Part shown: in pieces, positions 1 through 7,222 of the stretch
Layout: each line of letters opens with the position of its first letter
Position numbering within the stretch: position 1 is the stretch's first letter
Source: Candidatus Zixiibacteriota bacterium
GTDB lineage: Bacteria; Zixibacteria; MSB-5A5; DSPP01
Direction: 5' to 3'
DNA length: 35,544 nt
NCBI GenBank assembly: GCA_022614805.1
Contig: JAKEHY010000007.1
Location: 1 to 35,544 of the forward strand
Translations under genes and position numbers: made by a program
Notes under the pieces: model-generated
Told to the model about the DNA's origin: nothing
Database searches by the model: none
Seen by the model: the letters and a program-made list of their open reading frames with translations, nothing else

Positions 1-1158
1 AAGCTTGCCTCCTGGGGCAGTCGTCCCGATGCCCACACTGCCATCGTTGCCTATTATCCTCATTCGTTCGGCACCACCGGCACGGAAGTACAAATCGTTT
101 GTTGTAGAGGGAAGCCCGATTTCGCCCTGGGTAACCCCACCACGATTGAAGGTTAGTATGTTCCACTGCGATAGGTCGGACGATAAGGTAAGCCGATTTG
201 TTCCGCCCGCGGTCTTGACTTCAAGCTTGCTTGTCGGGACAGTTGTCCCGATGCCCACGTTGCCCGCAAAGTAGCTCTTGCCGTTGGGGGTTTCCGCGTA
301 GAAATCAAAATCCTCCGGGGTCCCCACCGGCGGAAAGCCCCCGTCGTTTGCGCCTGCTCGTACACCGATGCGCGTCCCGGTAATTCCAGCATCTCTGATG
401 GTTAAACCGTATACCCCAGTGGCGTCGCCCGCCCCAACATTGTAGCCAAGTCCCTGCACACCGATGCCGCCGGACCCCGTCGCTTGTCCGAGGACTCCAT
501 AGGGTCCCATAGCGGCGTCGTTTTCGCCAAACACCCCTGCGCTCCCTTTCCCCCCCACTCCTACAAAGGGACCCCTTCCAAAAACGCCGTAGCTTAAGGG
601 GCCTCCTTTCCCATAAATCGCAGCGGCTTCGGAACTGACGGGAGAAGTGCTGGCACTATTGTCCACGTATAGCGCCCAGTCGTCGGCAGCTCCGCCTAGG
701 ATATGCAAAGGATAACCAGGACTGGTCGTGCCGATGCCGACGTTGCCGTTTAACCGGAAAAGATTTGCCCCGGCGGAAGTCCATTCAGAAGAGTTGTGGC
801 TGTAGCCGACGGAAGATAATTTCTGCCGCGGGGTCATCTCCGGGTCGGCCCCGACTTGGACTCCCAAATAGCGGGAACTATCGTTAAAAACAGAAGCGGG
901 AATCGGCGAAACGCTGCCCAACAGGGTGCTGAAAAGCCCGCTAGTGGTGGTTACCGATTGGGTTTCCGTCCAGAGATTGGTTCCCCCCGATGCGGCATCG
1001 TAGATGGTAAAGATTACCGAATACGACCCGTTCGCCACCGGGTTGCCGTTTCCGTCCCGCAGGATGCCCTGGAAGTTGATGAGCTGGGGAACCGCCGCAA
1101 AAATTGTCGAGCAGAGAAGCAGAATCCCCGCTCCCAAAAGCATTGGGATGCATTTCAT
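1..1158 (-). CDS. Surface protein with VGIGTT repeats, 3' end outside window
   Basis: Open from the ATG at 1158 to base 1 with no stop (386 codons), so the C-terminus lies beyond the window. AGGAGG stands 7 bases before the ATG. Residues 1-21 form a signal peptide. Residues 22-125 are a constant domain (PQLINFQG, FTIYDA, SGLFSTLLGS, DPEMTPRQ) shared with three other genes here at 1226, 14221 and 16614. After it come repeats of the type VGIGTT.P...L, typical of phage tail-fibre-like and trimeric surface proteins, with Gly-rich blocks (YGVFGRG, GVFGEND) between them. Location at the cell surface is inferred; no enzyme motif is visible. Unlike the paralogs at 14221 and 16614, its signal peptide runs straight into AVPQLINFQG with no PSAVEG insert. 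It follows the 1226-2569 gene by 67 bases on the same strand and is probably co-transcribed. Confidence 0.85.
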   Translation of the reverse strand, partial: MKCIPMLLGAGILLLCSTIFAAVPQLINFQGILRDGNGNPVANGSYSVIFTIYDAASGGTNLWTETQSVTTTSGLFSTLLGSVSPIPASVFNDSSRYLGVQVGADPEMTPRQKLSSVGYSHNSSEWTSAGANLFRLNGNVGIGTTSPGYPLHILGGAADDWALYVDNSASTSPVSSEAAAIYGKGGPLSYGVFGRGPFVGVGGKGSAGVFGENDAAMGPYGVLGQATGSGGIGVQGLGYNVGAGDATGVYGLTIRDAGITGTRIGVRAGANDGGFPPVGTPEDFDFYAETPNGKSYFAGNVGIGTTVPTSKLEVKTAGGTNRLTLSSDLSQWNILTFNRGGVTQGEIGLPSTTNDLYFRAGGAERMRIIGNDGSVGIGTTAPGGKL

Positions 1159-1192
1159 TTGAACCTCCTTTTGGGTTTGATTTTCTGTTTTC

Positions 1193-1220
1193 GTAGGGGC
1201 ACAATATATTGTGACCCTAC
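1193..1220. repeat. Palindrome with GTAGGG/CCCTAC feet
   Basis: A near-perfect palindrome: GTAGGG, one base, CACAATATATTGTG, one base, CCCTAC. It lies between two surface-protein genes, 35 bases before the start of the downstream one. Its feet match the GTAGGGG...CCCCTAC hairpins elsewhere in the window, but its centre is AT-rich rather than GC-rich. Confidence 0.8.
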
Positions 1221-1225
1221 AAGAT

Positions 1226-2569
1226 TCAATTCTCATTTTCAATTCCCTGCTGGTTTTGATTCCTTTGCTCCCGCATTTCCCGCTTCAGCACCTCCATCTC
1301 CGACCTCACCTGCGTCAATTCCCGGGCAATGCGTTCGGCGTTGAACGTTTTTGCCTCGGCCTGCTCGGCGGCAAGGTTCGCGGCGGTTAAAACGGAAACC
1401 TTGGGCGCTTGTTCGGCCGGACGGTCTGGCTTCGCTTCCACTATAGTCGGCTCCACTGTGCCGTAGGAAGTTGGGAAGTAAATCAAGGAGAGCTGCCTAT
1501 CATAGATTGCAAAATCACCCTCACGTTTGTGTCCCACCAAGTAAAAAGTCGAAAGACCGGCGGCCACCGAAAAGAGGCCGTGTACCGTCACGGTCTGCTT
1601 ATATAGTCCGGAGGGTGCGGAAAGCGGAAAAGCAACTTCCATCTCCTGATTTGCAGGGAGACTGCCGGCCGCATCCGAAACGCCGAATTCCGCCCACTTG
1701 TTCTCCGTACCGGAGAAGTGGAGCATGTACATCCCGACGGTTCCAATGGCCAAAACAAAACCATCTGCGGGGGTGGTGATACTTCGGGAAAGAAGGGTCT
1801 GGTAGCTACCGTCCAGACCCAATACGTTGAGTCCTTCAATATCACTGGCCACCCCCGGTTCGTCCTTTATTTCCAACGCATTGATGGCGTTGTTAGGAAA
1901 AAAAACGGAGGCGTCGCCAGGCAGCCCGCCGTACAAATCGATGACCGTGCTTCCATTGTTGTCCCTAAGTTCCAGTTCCCCACCGGATGAATTATTGGCT
2001 GCAAGCCTGGCCGTCACGTCATTTGTAAGGTCTCCCTCGTGAAGCATAATTTCTCCATAACTTGGCCCCCACAGACGAATCTGCTCCTTGCCGTCAGAGC
2101 CATACGTGGAAAGTTGATGGGCATCGGGGATTGTACGAATGACCACCGTATCGTTGGTGGTCCTTCTGACTTTCAATCCCCCTGCCACCCGAGTAAAGGG
2201 TGTGCTAACTAAACTGGTGCGGGGCGCTTGGGTTTCCCCATCCACTACAATTTCCAAATACAACGCATCGTGGTCCTGAAACAACGTCTGTGGTAAGACG
2301 GTAAGGGACCCCAACTGGTGATTGAAAAGTCCGCCAGCCGTCGAAATCGAAATTGGCCCCTCCGTCCAGAGGGCCGAACCACCTGCAGGAACATTGAAAA
2401 TACGGAAAGCGAAGCTGTGCGGCCCATCCGCTACAGGTATGCCGGCATTATCCGTCAATCTCCCTTGAAAGCTAATCTCATATTCAATTATGTCTTGCGC
2501 CACCGCCAGCGAAGCCGTAGCTAAAATGACCATCGCCAGCAAAGCCGTTAATAAAATGCTGCGTCTCAT
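1226..2569 (-). CDS. Surface-family protein with C-terminal coiled coil
   Basis: 447 residues. The ATG at 2569 is chosen because AGGAGG lies 6 bases before it; a GTG one codon upstream is less likely. Residues 1-25 are a signal peptide (LLTALLAMVILATASLAVAQ). Residues 28-125 are a divergent copy of the constant domain of this family (ISFQGRLTDNAGIPVADG, FRIF, LFNHQLGSL). The middle is beta-rich with no VGIGTT repeats. Residues about 385-447 are charged and heptad-like (AEQAEAKTFNAERIARE, EMEVLKREMREQ), a probable coiled coil for trimerisation, and the chain ends in an Asn/Gln/Glu-rich tail. Function is not recognised; an exported structural or adhesive role is inferred from the paralogs. It is the first gene of a minus-strand pair with the partial gene at 1-1158, and a hairpin-repeat array lies upstream. 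Confidence 0.8.
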   Translation of the reverse strand: MRRSILLTALLAMVILATASLAVAQDIIEYEISFQGRLTDNAGIPVADGPHSFAFRIFNVPAGGSALWTEGPISISTAGGLFNHQLGSLTVLPQTLFQDHDALYLEIVVDGETQAPRTSLVSTPFTRVAGGLKVRRTTNDTVVIRTIPDAHQLSTYGSDGKEQIRLWGPSYGEIMLHEGDLTNDVTARLAANNSSGGELELRDNNGSTVIDLYGGLPGDASVFFPNNAINALEIKDEPGVASDIEGLNVLGLDGSYQTLLSRSITTPADGFVLAIGTVGMYMLHFSGTENKWAEFGVSDAAGSLPANQEMEVAFPLSAPSGLYKQTVTVHGLFSVAAGLSTFYLVGHKREGDFAIYDRQLSLIYFPTSYGTVEPTIVEAKPDRPAEQAPKVSVLTAANLAAEQAEAKTFNAERIARELTQVRSEMEVLKREMREQRNQNQQGIENEN

Positions 2570-2604
2570 CACGCACCTCCTTTAGGGTTTGATTTTTTGT
2601 TTTT

Positions 2605-2729
2605 GTAGGGGCGGGGTTTCCCCGCCCAGGGCGAGGCGACCTCGCCCCTACGTTTTGGATTTGATTTTTTGTCATCGTAGGGGTGAACCTTCAGGTTCAC
2701 CCCGGGCGAATCTAAAGATTCGCCCCTAC
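2605..2729. repeat. Two paired hairpin repeats, GTAGGGGC family
   Basis: 2605-2651 and 2677-2729 each start with GTAGGGG and end with CCCCTAC. Each holds two hairpins back to back (GGCGGGGTTTCCCCGCC plus GGGCGAGGCGACCTCGCCC; GGTGAACCTTCAGGTTCACC plus GGGCGAATCTAAAGATTCGCCC). This is the layout of REP pairs (BIMEs). The AT-rich stretch between the first copy and the 2569 start (AAAAATCAAACCC then AAAGGAGGT) recurs before the 1158 start. Confidence 0.8.
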
Positions 2730-2886
2730 GTTTTTGGTCTTGCCTGCCAATTTCAATTTGTTCAGACATAGCTCAACCCTTTCGGCAAATATCCCTCCCT
2801 TCTTTCGCCGCTTGAAAAGCTGTTTCTAATGGCTGAAAGATACCAAACCGAAACGGGGGGTCAAGGAAAAAACCGGAGAGGGTTTC

Positions 2887-3027
2887 GTAGGGGCGAACCT
2901 CGTATTCGCCCGTAGGGGTTTGATTAATCAAACCCCTACACCAAACCGTAGGGGTGAGGTTTTCCCCCCTTCCCGTTTCGGGCTTGTCCCGAAGCTTGTC
3001 GAGGGGAAGGGTCAGGGGGTTAGGTCA
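2887..3027. repeat. Hairpin repeats, one carrying a type I module
   Basis: 2887-2939 is a GTAGGGG...CCCCTAC pair. 2967-3027 is a CCTTCCCG/CGGGAAGG hairpin followed by TCAGGGGGTTAGG. It is interrupted by a 22-nt type I module at 2983-3004 (starts CTTGTCCCGAAG, ends TCGAGG). The uninterrupted form of the same hairpin is at 19081-19120 and another interrupted one is at 16498-16560. Confidence 0.75.
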
Positions 3028-3039
3028 AAAAAAATCCGG

Positions 3040-3189
3040 CCCCGTCGAAACTATTTCGACGGGGGCGGATGCCTGCAGGGCCACATCCTTGTGGCCGTGT
3101 CAAAAGTTGTGTCGGGAGTTACTCCCGACACGGCGTCAGGAGTAACTCCTGACGCAACAAACCCAAGGCACGGCGTGCCGTGCCCCTAC
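3040..3189. repeat. Array of four different hairpins
   Basis: This stretch between the aquaporin stop and the surface gene holds no gene. It contains CCCCGTCGAA/TTTCGACGGGG at 3040-3065, GGCCAC/GTGGCC at about 3079-3096, a two-hairpin GTTG...CAAC element at 3106-3158 (TGTCGGGAGTTACTCCCGACA then CGTCAGGAGTAACTCCTGACG), and GGCACGGCGTGCCGTGCC at 3167-3184 followed by CCTAC. The 3106-3158 element recurs at 26091 and 26389. Confidence 0.75.
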
Positions 3190-3197
3190 GAAATGAT

Positions 3198-3935
3198 TTA
3201 ACGCCGCACTTGGCGGACGGTCACTTTCGGCTCTTCCCGCTCGGTGAAGGCACCCCAGGAACCGGTCGCGCCGGTGACGGCCCGATGGACAAACGGGGCG
3301 CCGAGGCCGCCGATGATGGGGCCGACCCAGTACAGCCACTGGTTGGTCCAGTTGCCCGAGCCGATGGCCGAACCGAAGGAGCGGGCCGGGTTGAAACCGG
3401 CGCCGGTGAGCGGCCCCGCTACCAGAGTGCAGAACCCGAGCGCGCACCCGACCGCCAGAGGCCCGATGTTCCGGGAAACCCGGTCATCCGTGGTGCAGGC
3501 CAAAACGGTCGTCACGAAAATGCAGGTGAAGAGCGCCTCGATGAAAATCTTGGTCACCAGTCCGATGCGGCCGTCGGCGATGGGGGCTCCCAAAGCGACC
3601 GGCTGCCAGACGTTGGTCGGATAAATCGAGCGCAGAACCAGCCCGGCGATGATGGCGCCGGCCAGCTGGGCAACGATGTAGATGACCGCCGTCTGCGTCG
3701 GAATCCGCCGGGCCGCCCAGTGCCCGATGGTGACCGTGGGGCTGATGTGCCCGCCGGAGACGTGGGTGGTGAAGGCCAAAAGCGCCGTGAAAACGAAGCA
3801 GTTGGCCAAAGCGATGCCGACCCAGGAAACTTCGCCGCGGGTCATTGCGTTGGCGCAGACCACGCCGGCCGCCGTGGCGACGAAAATGAAGCTGGCGACC
3901 AATTCGGTCAGCGCCGGTTTGAACGTTTTCTCCAT
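3198..3935 (-). CDS. Aquaporin/MIP family channel with altered first NPA
   Basis: 245 residues, the usual length for a bacterial aquaporin, with about six hydrophobic segments. It should form a tetrameric inner-membrane pore for water or small neutral solutes. The second half-helix motif is canonical (GAGFNPARSFGSAIG, including the selectivity-filter Arg). The first motif, at about residues 60-70, reads GGHISPTVTIG, so the usual NPA is SPT. The fold and the rest of the family signature (ELVASFIFV near the N-terminus, VAQLAGAI in TM3) are intact, so this is not decay. The start is supported by AGGAGG 4 bases before the ATG. It lies 203 bases downstream of the multicopper oxidase on the same strand, behind a strong terminator, so it probably has its own promoter. 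An AqpZ or TIP-like assignment is not possible by eye. Confidence 0.9.
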   Translation of the reverse strand: MEKTFKPALTELVASFIFVATAAGVVCANAMTRGEVSWVGIALANCFVFTALLAFTTHVSGGHISPTVTIGHWAARRIPTQTAVIYIVAQLAGAIIAGLVLRSIYPTNVWQPVALGAPIADGRIGLVTKIFIEALFTCIFVTTVLACTTDDRVSRNIGPLAVGCALGFCTLVAGPLTGAGFNPARSFGSAIGSGNWTNQWLYWVGPIIGGLGAPFVHRAVTGATGSWGAFTEREEPKVTVRQVRR

Positions 3936-4090
3936 AACCCCTCCTTTTCAAGGTTGGTTTGGGCCGGACGGCAACGGGGGCCGGTTGGATACCGGTCGAA
4001 GGCGAGAGTAAATGCTGCTTGCCCCCCTTACAAGTCCAACCAATTAAGGATTATCGGATGGCGGCCGGAAAACTTAAGCCCCCAAAAAAC

Positions 4091-4124
4091 AACAAGGGAC
4101 GGGCTTTAGAGCCCGTCCCTTGTT
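4091..4124 (-). terminator. Rho-independent terminator after the multicopper oxidase
   Basis: A perfect 15-bp stem, AACAAGGGACGGGCT / AGCCCGTCCCTTGTT, with a 4-base loop. Read on the minus strand it is followed by GTTTTTT. It lies 15 bases beyond the oxidase stop codon and separates that gene from the aquaporin. Confidence 0.9.
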
Positions 4125-4138
4125 TCCCGAAAGCAAAT

Positions 4139-6205
4139 TTACTTTAAGAGGAGCATCCGCTTCGTTTTTTTGAAGTCGGGGGTCTCCAGCCGGTAGAAGT
4201 AGATGCCGCTGGCCACCGACTGGCCGGCTGCATCCCTTCCATCCCACCGGACGGTGTGGTCACCTGCCTCGAGGTTTCCGTTCACCAGTCGGCGGACTTC
4301 CTGTCCGAGAAGGTTGAAGATTCTCAAATCAACGTTCCCGGCATTGGGAAGACGGAAAGCAATCTGCGTTTCGGGATTAAACGGATTGGGATAGTTGCCC
4401 AAGACCGGCTCCGATTTCGCCGCCTGGGCCAAGGCCGCCGGCGCCACCACCATATACGGCCGCATCATATCGTTATCCTCGTGCTCGAGGATGTGGCAGT
4501 GCCAGACGTACCCCGGCTCGGCCGTGGCGTCAAATAAATAGGGGGAGCCATCCTGCGGAGCAAACCGGACAAGCACGCGGGTGACCTCTCCCGGGTTCAT
4601 CCGGAAGGTATCCTTCCAGCCCCGTTCGTTTTCATCCGGCGGCCTGGGCGACCCTTGCAGGTAAGGCCCGACCGGCACGACCGTCGTATGCTCCGCCGGC
4701 AGTTCCGGATTGGCCTCTTCGTAGGCCTCCATATACAGGTTGGTATTGAACGCCTGCCGGTTCAGCATCTGGAATTGCACGAGGTGGATGTGAATCGGAT
4801 GGGCATCCCCGGTGGTGTTGATGATTTCCCACAGCTCCGTGGAACCCAGCTCCGGATATTCGGTGATGCCGGCCATAAACTCCTTGCCATCCAAAAGCGC
4901 CATCAGAGGGCCGTTGGCGCCTTCGATCTCATTCAAGGTCAAGGTTCGGGTCACCGGCCCCGGGGTGAGCGTCGGAATGGTGTTGATGGCCGTAGGAATG
5001 GAACTGTTGTCCGGACCGGAAAGCGGCACCACCCGGAACTGTATAATCTGCCCGACCGTGCGCGGGTCGGACGCCGTGCCCATTGGGAAGGGGGCCTTGG
5101 CATTGTTATCCAAAATAAAGCGGGTTCCCACCGGGATGCCGGAAAAATCAATGATGACATCCGCGCGTTCCCCCGGCGCCAAGAGAAGCCGGCGGCTGTT
5201 CGGGTCGGATGGATTGTTCAGCACCACCGGCGCTGTCAGATACCCCCCGTCCGAGCCAATCTGGTAGAAAGCCGGCCCGCCGCGCAAACGCAGATTGTAA
5301 AACCGGGCGTTGGAGCCGTTCAAAAAGCGGAAGCGGTAGCGGCGCGGCTCCACGTTGAGATAGGGCCAGGCCTTCCCGTTCACCACGATGACGTTGCCGA
5401 AAAATTCCGGCACCCACACCGGGTGTTCGGGGTTGTCCCCCTCGGAGGGATAGAAAAGCTCCCCCTCGTACGTGAACATCCGGTCCTGAATCACGATGGG
5501 AATTTCATACGCCCCGGAGGGGAGATTGAGCGGTCCCTCGAAGGCCGGGTCGCGCAGAAGATAAAATCCCGCCAGTCCGGCATAGACGTTCAAGCGGGTG
5601 ATTCCCATCGCATGGTCGTGATACCAGAGGGTGGTCGGCTCTTGGTTGTTGTGGTAGGTGTATACGTCGTGCACCCATCCCTCCCCTTTTTCCGCATACC
5701 CCTGGGTGAACCACGCCATTGGCCCGCCGTCGCTGCCCGGCTCGGTCTCCCCGCCGTGCAGATGGGCCACCGCCGGCACCCCCGGCCCTTCCGGGTCGGC
5801 CCAGTGCAGGGTGGTGTCGATGGCGTAATCCAAAAGATGGGTGTAGGGGAGGTTGTTGGTCCACTTCACCTGAATGGGCATCCCCCGCACCGCCTCAAAG
5901 GTGGCCCCGGGATAGGAAGCCGTGGCCATAGTTGGCCCGTAGCCCCAGACGGGGGCATACGGCAGCTGGCTGTGGAACCGGTGCATAATCTGCCACATCC
6001 CCACCTCGTAGTAATTCGGGCCGGCCGGCGGCATCACCCCCGGTACGGGGAGCGGGTCCACATACTTGGTCAGACTCAATGGATTGAGCTGGTCCCCCGG
6101 AACCGGCGGCCCCAAAGCCCACAGATTTGTGGCCGCTGAAAAAAGCCAGACGGCGGCGACGAGCAGCGCCACAAAAGCTGTGCAAAACTTTTTAACTCCT
6201 GACAT
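4139..6205 (-). CDS. Secreted multicopper oxidase with C-terminal sorting domain
   Basis: 688 residues from the ATG at 6205, chosen because AGGAGG lies 5 bases upstream and a signal peptide (FCTAFVALLVAAVWLFSAA) follows directly. All four copper motifs are present: HLHG (about residue 146), WYHDHAMG (about 193), HPIHIH (about 467) and HCHILEHEDNDMM (about 567). The last is characteristic of the CotA/bilirubin-oxidase group and includes the type 1 Cys, His and axial Met. It should oxidise phenolic or metal substrates with reduction of O2 to water, outside the cytoplasm. From about residue 601 a FlgD-like Ig/Por sorting domain follows (YPNPFNPETQ, LGQEVRRLV, SGIYFYRLE, ending KRMLLLK), implying type IX-like secretion or surface attachment. 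Upstream on the same strand is a Crp/Fnr regulator, and an FNR-type box lies between the two genes. The natural substrate is unknown. Confidence 0.92.
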   Translation of the reverse strand: MSGVKKFCTAFVALLVAAVWLFSAATNLWALGPPVPGDQLNPLSLTKYVDPLPVPGVMPPAGPNYYEVGMWQIMHRFHSQLPYAPVWGYGPTMATASYPGATFEAVRGMPIQVKWTNNLPYTHLLDYAIDTTLHWADPEGPGVPAVAHLHGGETEPGSDGGPMAWFTQGYAEKGEGWVHDVYTYHNNQEPTTLWYHDHAMGITRLNVYAGLAGFYLLRDPAFEGPLNLPSGAYEIPIVIQDRMFTYEGELFYPSEGDNPEHPVWVPEFFGNVIVVNGKAWPYLNVEPRRYRFRFLNGSNARFYNLRLRGGPAFYQIGSDGGYLTAPVVLNNPSDPNSRRLLLAPGERADVIIDFSGIPVGTRFILDNNAKAPFPMGTASDPRTVGQIIQFRVVPLSGPDNSSIPTAINTIPTLTPGPVTRTLTLNEIEGANGPLMALLDGKEFMAGITEYPELGSTELWEIINTTGDAHPIHIHLVQFQMLNRQAFNTNLYMEAYEEANPELPAEHTTVVPVGPYLQGSPRPPDENERGWKDTFRMNPGEVTRVLVRFAPQDGSPYLFDATAEPGYVWHCHILEHEDNDMMRPYMVVAPAALAQAAKSEPVLGNYPNPFNPETQIAFRLPNAGNVDLRIFNLLGQEVRRLVNGNLEAGDHTVRWDGRDAAGQSVASGIYFYRLETPDFKKTKRMLLLK

Positions 6206-6227
6206 AAATCCTCCTTTCTTACGTACA

Positions 6228-6256
6228 TCGATAACAAGAAAGGAGCTTTGTTCCAA
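6228..6256 (-). promoter_or_regulatory. Predicted promoter of the multicopper oxidase
   Basis: On the minus strand TTGGAA (6256-6251), 17 bases, TATCGA (6233-6228). Predicted start of transcription near 6221, 16 bases before the ATG, with the AGGAGG inside that leader. The FNR-type box would then be centred about 63 bases upstream, close to a class I activation position. Inferred from sequence only. Confidence 0.4.
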
Positions 6257-6276
6257 TGACAGGCGTCAAGCGAAGG

Positions 6277-6292
6277 CTTGACCGCCGTCAAG
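6277..6292. promoter_or_regulatory. FNR/Crp-type operator, TTGA-N6-TCAA
   Basis: CTTGAC-CGCC-GTCAAG is a perfect palindrome matching the TTGA-N6-TCAA consensus of FNR-class regulators. It overlaps the last bases before the stop of the Crp/Fnr gene and stands 72-87 bases before the oxidase ATG. A second, overlapping hairpin (6265-6282, GTCAAGC-GAAG-GCTTGAC) shares one half, so a purely structural role is also possible. Confidence 0.5.
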
Positions 6293-7015
6293 TCAGGGCG
6301 TCAAGGAGGGAACGAGGGTTTTGAGGATGGCGGGGTTTTGGATGAGGATTTCGTTTTTGGTGAGGCGGATTATTCCCTTGCGCGCCAGTCCGTGCAAAAC
6401 GCGGGAGAAGGTTTCCGGCGTGGTGCCAATCATCTCCGCCATTTCCTTGTGCTGGAGGGGAATGCCGGGCGGCCCGCCCCCTTTCCCCGCCGGGCCGGTC
6501 TTTTCGCCGTAACTTTCCTGCAAAAATAAAAGCAGGTGGGCGGCCCTCTGTTTGACGGAAAGGTGGGCCATCTCCACCATTTTTTCTTCGGAGGTGCGCA
6601 ATTCTTTGGCCAGTTTGGCCATAAGCCGCAGGGCCAGATCGCAGGATTCCTGCAAAAGGGCCAGTAGGGTTTGTTTGGAAATGACGCAGACGGTGGTGGC
6701 CTCCAGCGCTTCGGCCGTGGCGGCAAACGGCTCCCCCGCCAGAAGGGCCCGGTAGCCGGTGATTTCTCCGGGACCCATCAGGCGGATGACCAGGGGGTCT
6801 CCCTTGGGGGAGGACTTGTACAGCTTGACCCGGCCGGAATAAATGTGATAGACGGCCAAAGCCGGCGTCCCTTCCTGAAAGACGGTCTGGCCGCGCTCGT
6901 AGCGGTGAACGGCCTTTTCCCGGTCGAGCCGTTCGAGATGTTTGCCGGCCAGGCCGCAGAAGATGGAATGTTCCCGCTGGCCGCAAACCTCGCAGCGAAA
7001 AGTTTCCCGTTTCAT
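6293..7015 (-). CDS. Crp/Fnr-family transcriptional regulator
   Basis: 240 residues with the standard order: N-terminal Cys cluster, cyclic-nucleotide-type beta-roll (about residues 30-120, VFQEGTPALAVYHIYSGRVKL), dimerisation helix, and winged helix (about 170-230). Cysteines at 8, 11 and 20 plus later Cys in VCVISK and ESCDLA could ligate an FeS cluster as in FNR, but the spacing (CxxCx8C) is not identical to E. coli FNR, so redox sensing is an inference. The recognition helix reads TTPETFSRVLHGL; the E..SR pattern is the FNR type that reads TTGA half sites, which fits the box at 6277-6292 just beyond its own stop. The neighbouring oxidase is the obvious target. Gly/Pro-rich residues GKGGGPPG sit in the loop before the helix-turn-helix. 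Confidence 0.9.
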   Translation of the reverse strand: MKRETFRCEVCGQREHSIFCGLAGKHLERLDREKAVHRYERGQTVFQEGTPALAVYHIYSGRVKLYKSSPKGDPLVIRLMGPGEITGYRALLAGEPFAATAEALEATTVCVISKQTLLALLQESCDLALRLMAKLAKELRTSEEKMVEMAHLSVKQRAAHLLLFLQESYGEKTGPAGKGGGPPGIPLQHKEMAEMIGTTPETFSRVLHGLARKGIIRLTKNEILIQNPAILKTLVPSLTP

Positions 7016-7071
7016 CGCCTATTCCCTTGATGAAAATATACGCTATCGGCGGCTGTAAAGGAATCACTTTT

Positions 7072-7080
7072 ATCATACCA
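7072..7080 (-). promoter_or_regulatory. Possible extended -10 promoter of the Crp/Fnr gene
   Basis: On the minus strand TGG-TATGAT forms an extended -10 element about 57 bases before the regulator ATG. No convincing -35 hexamer is visible. Weak call. Confidence 0.3.
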
Positions 7081-7101
7081 ACCTCGCGCTCACAGACGGT
7101 T

Positions 7102-7131
7102 TTGCTTGATTTTAGGCAAAAAGAATTATAT
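7102..7131 (+). promoter_or_regulatory. Predicted promoter of the haloperoxidase-like gene
   Basis: TTGCTT, 18 bases, TTATAT, giving a predicted start near 7138, 85 bases before the ATG at 7223. The sequence TTGATTTTAGGCAA at 7106-7119 inside it differs from TTGA-N6-TCAA by one base, so control by the adjacent Crp/Fnr regulator is possible but unproven. Confidence 0.4.
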
Positions 7132-7222
7132 TGGGATGGGGATGTCTTTGATGAAAACGGTCCGCGCACCGGTTTGAACGGTTGACAAAACCCCTGAATG
7201 CGGGGCTTAAAAGGGAGATTTT

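Noticed and set aside
3180-4109. Plus-strand frame of 309 codons
   Set aside because: Shadow of the aquaporin gene, which has membrane segments, NPAR and a ribosome site on the minus strand.
4655-6139. Long plus-strand open frame of 494 codons
   Set aside because: It lies wholly antisense to the multicopper oxidase, has no recognisable domain, signal or ribosome site, and is rich in Arg, Gly and His as expected from reading a GC-rich gene backwards.
7106-7119. Second FNR box upstream of the haloperoxidase-like gene
   Set aside because: One half site reads GCAA instead of TCAA, so it is mentioned only as a possibility under the promoter.
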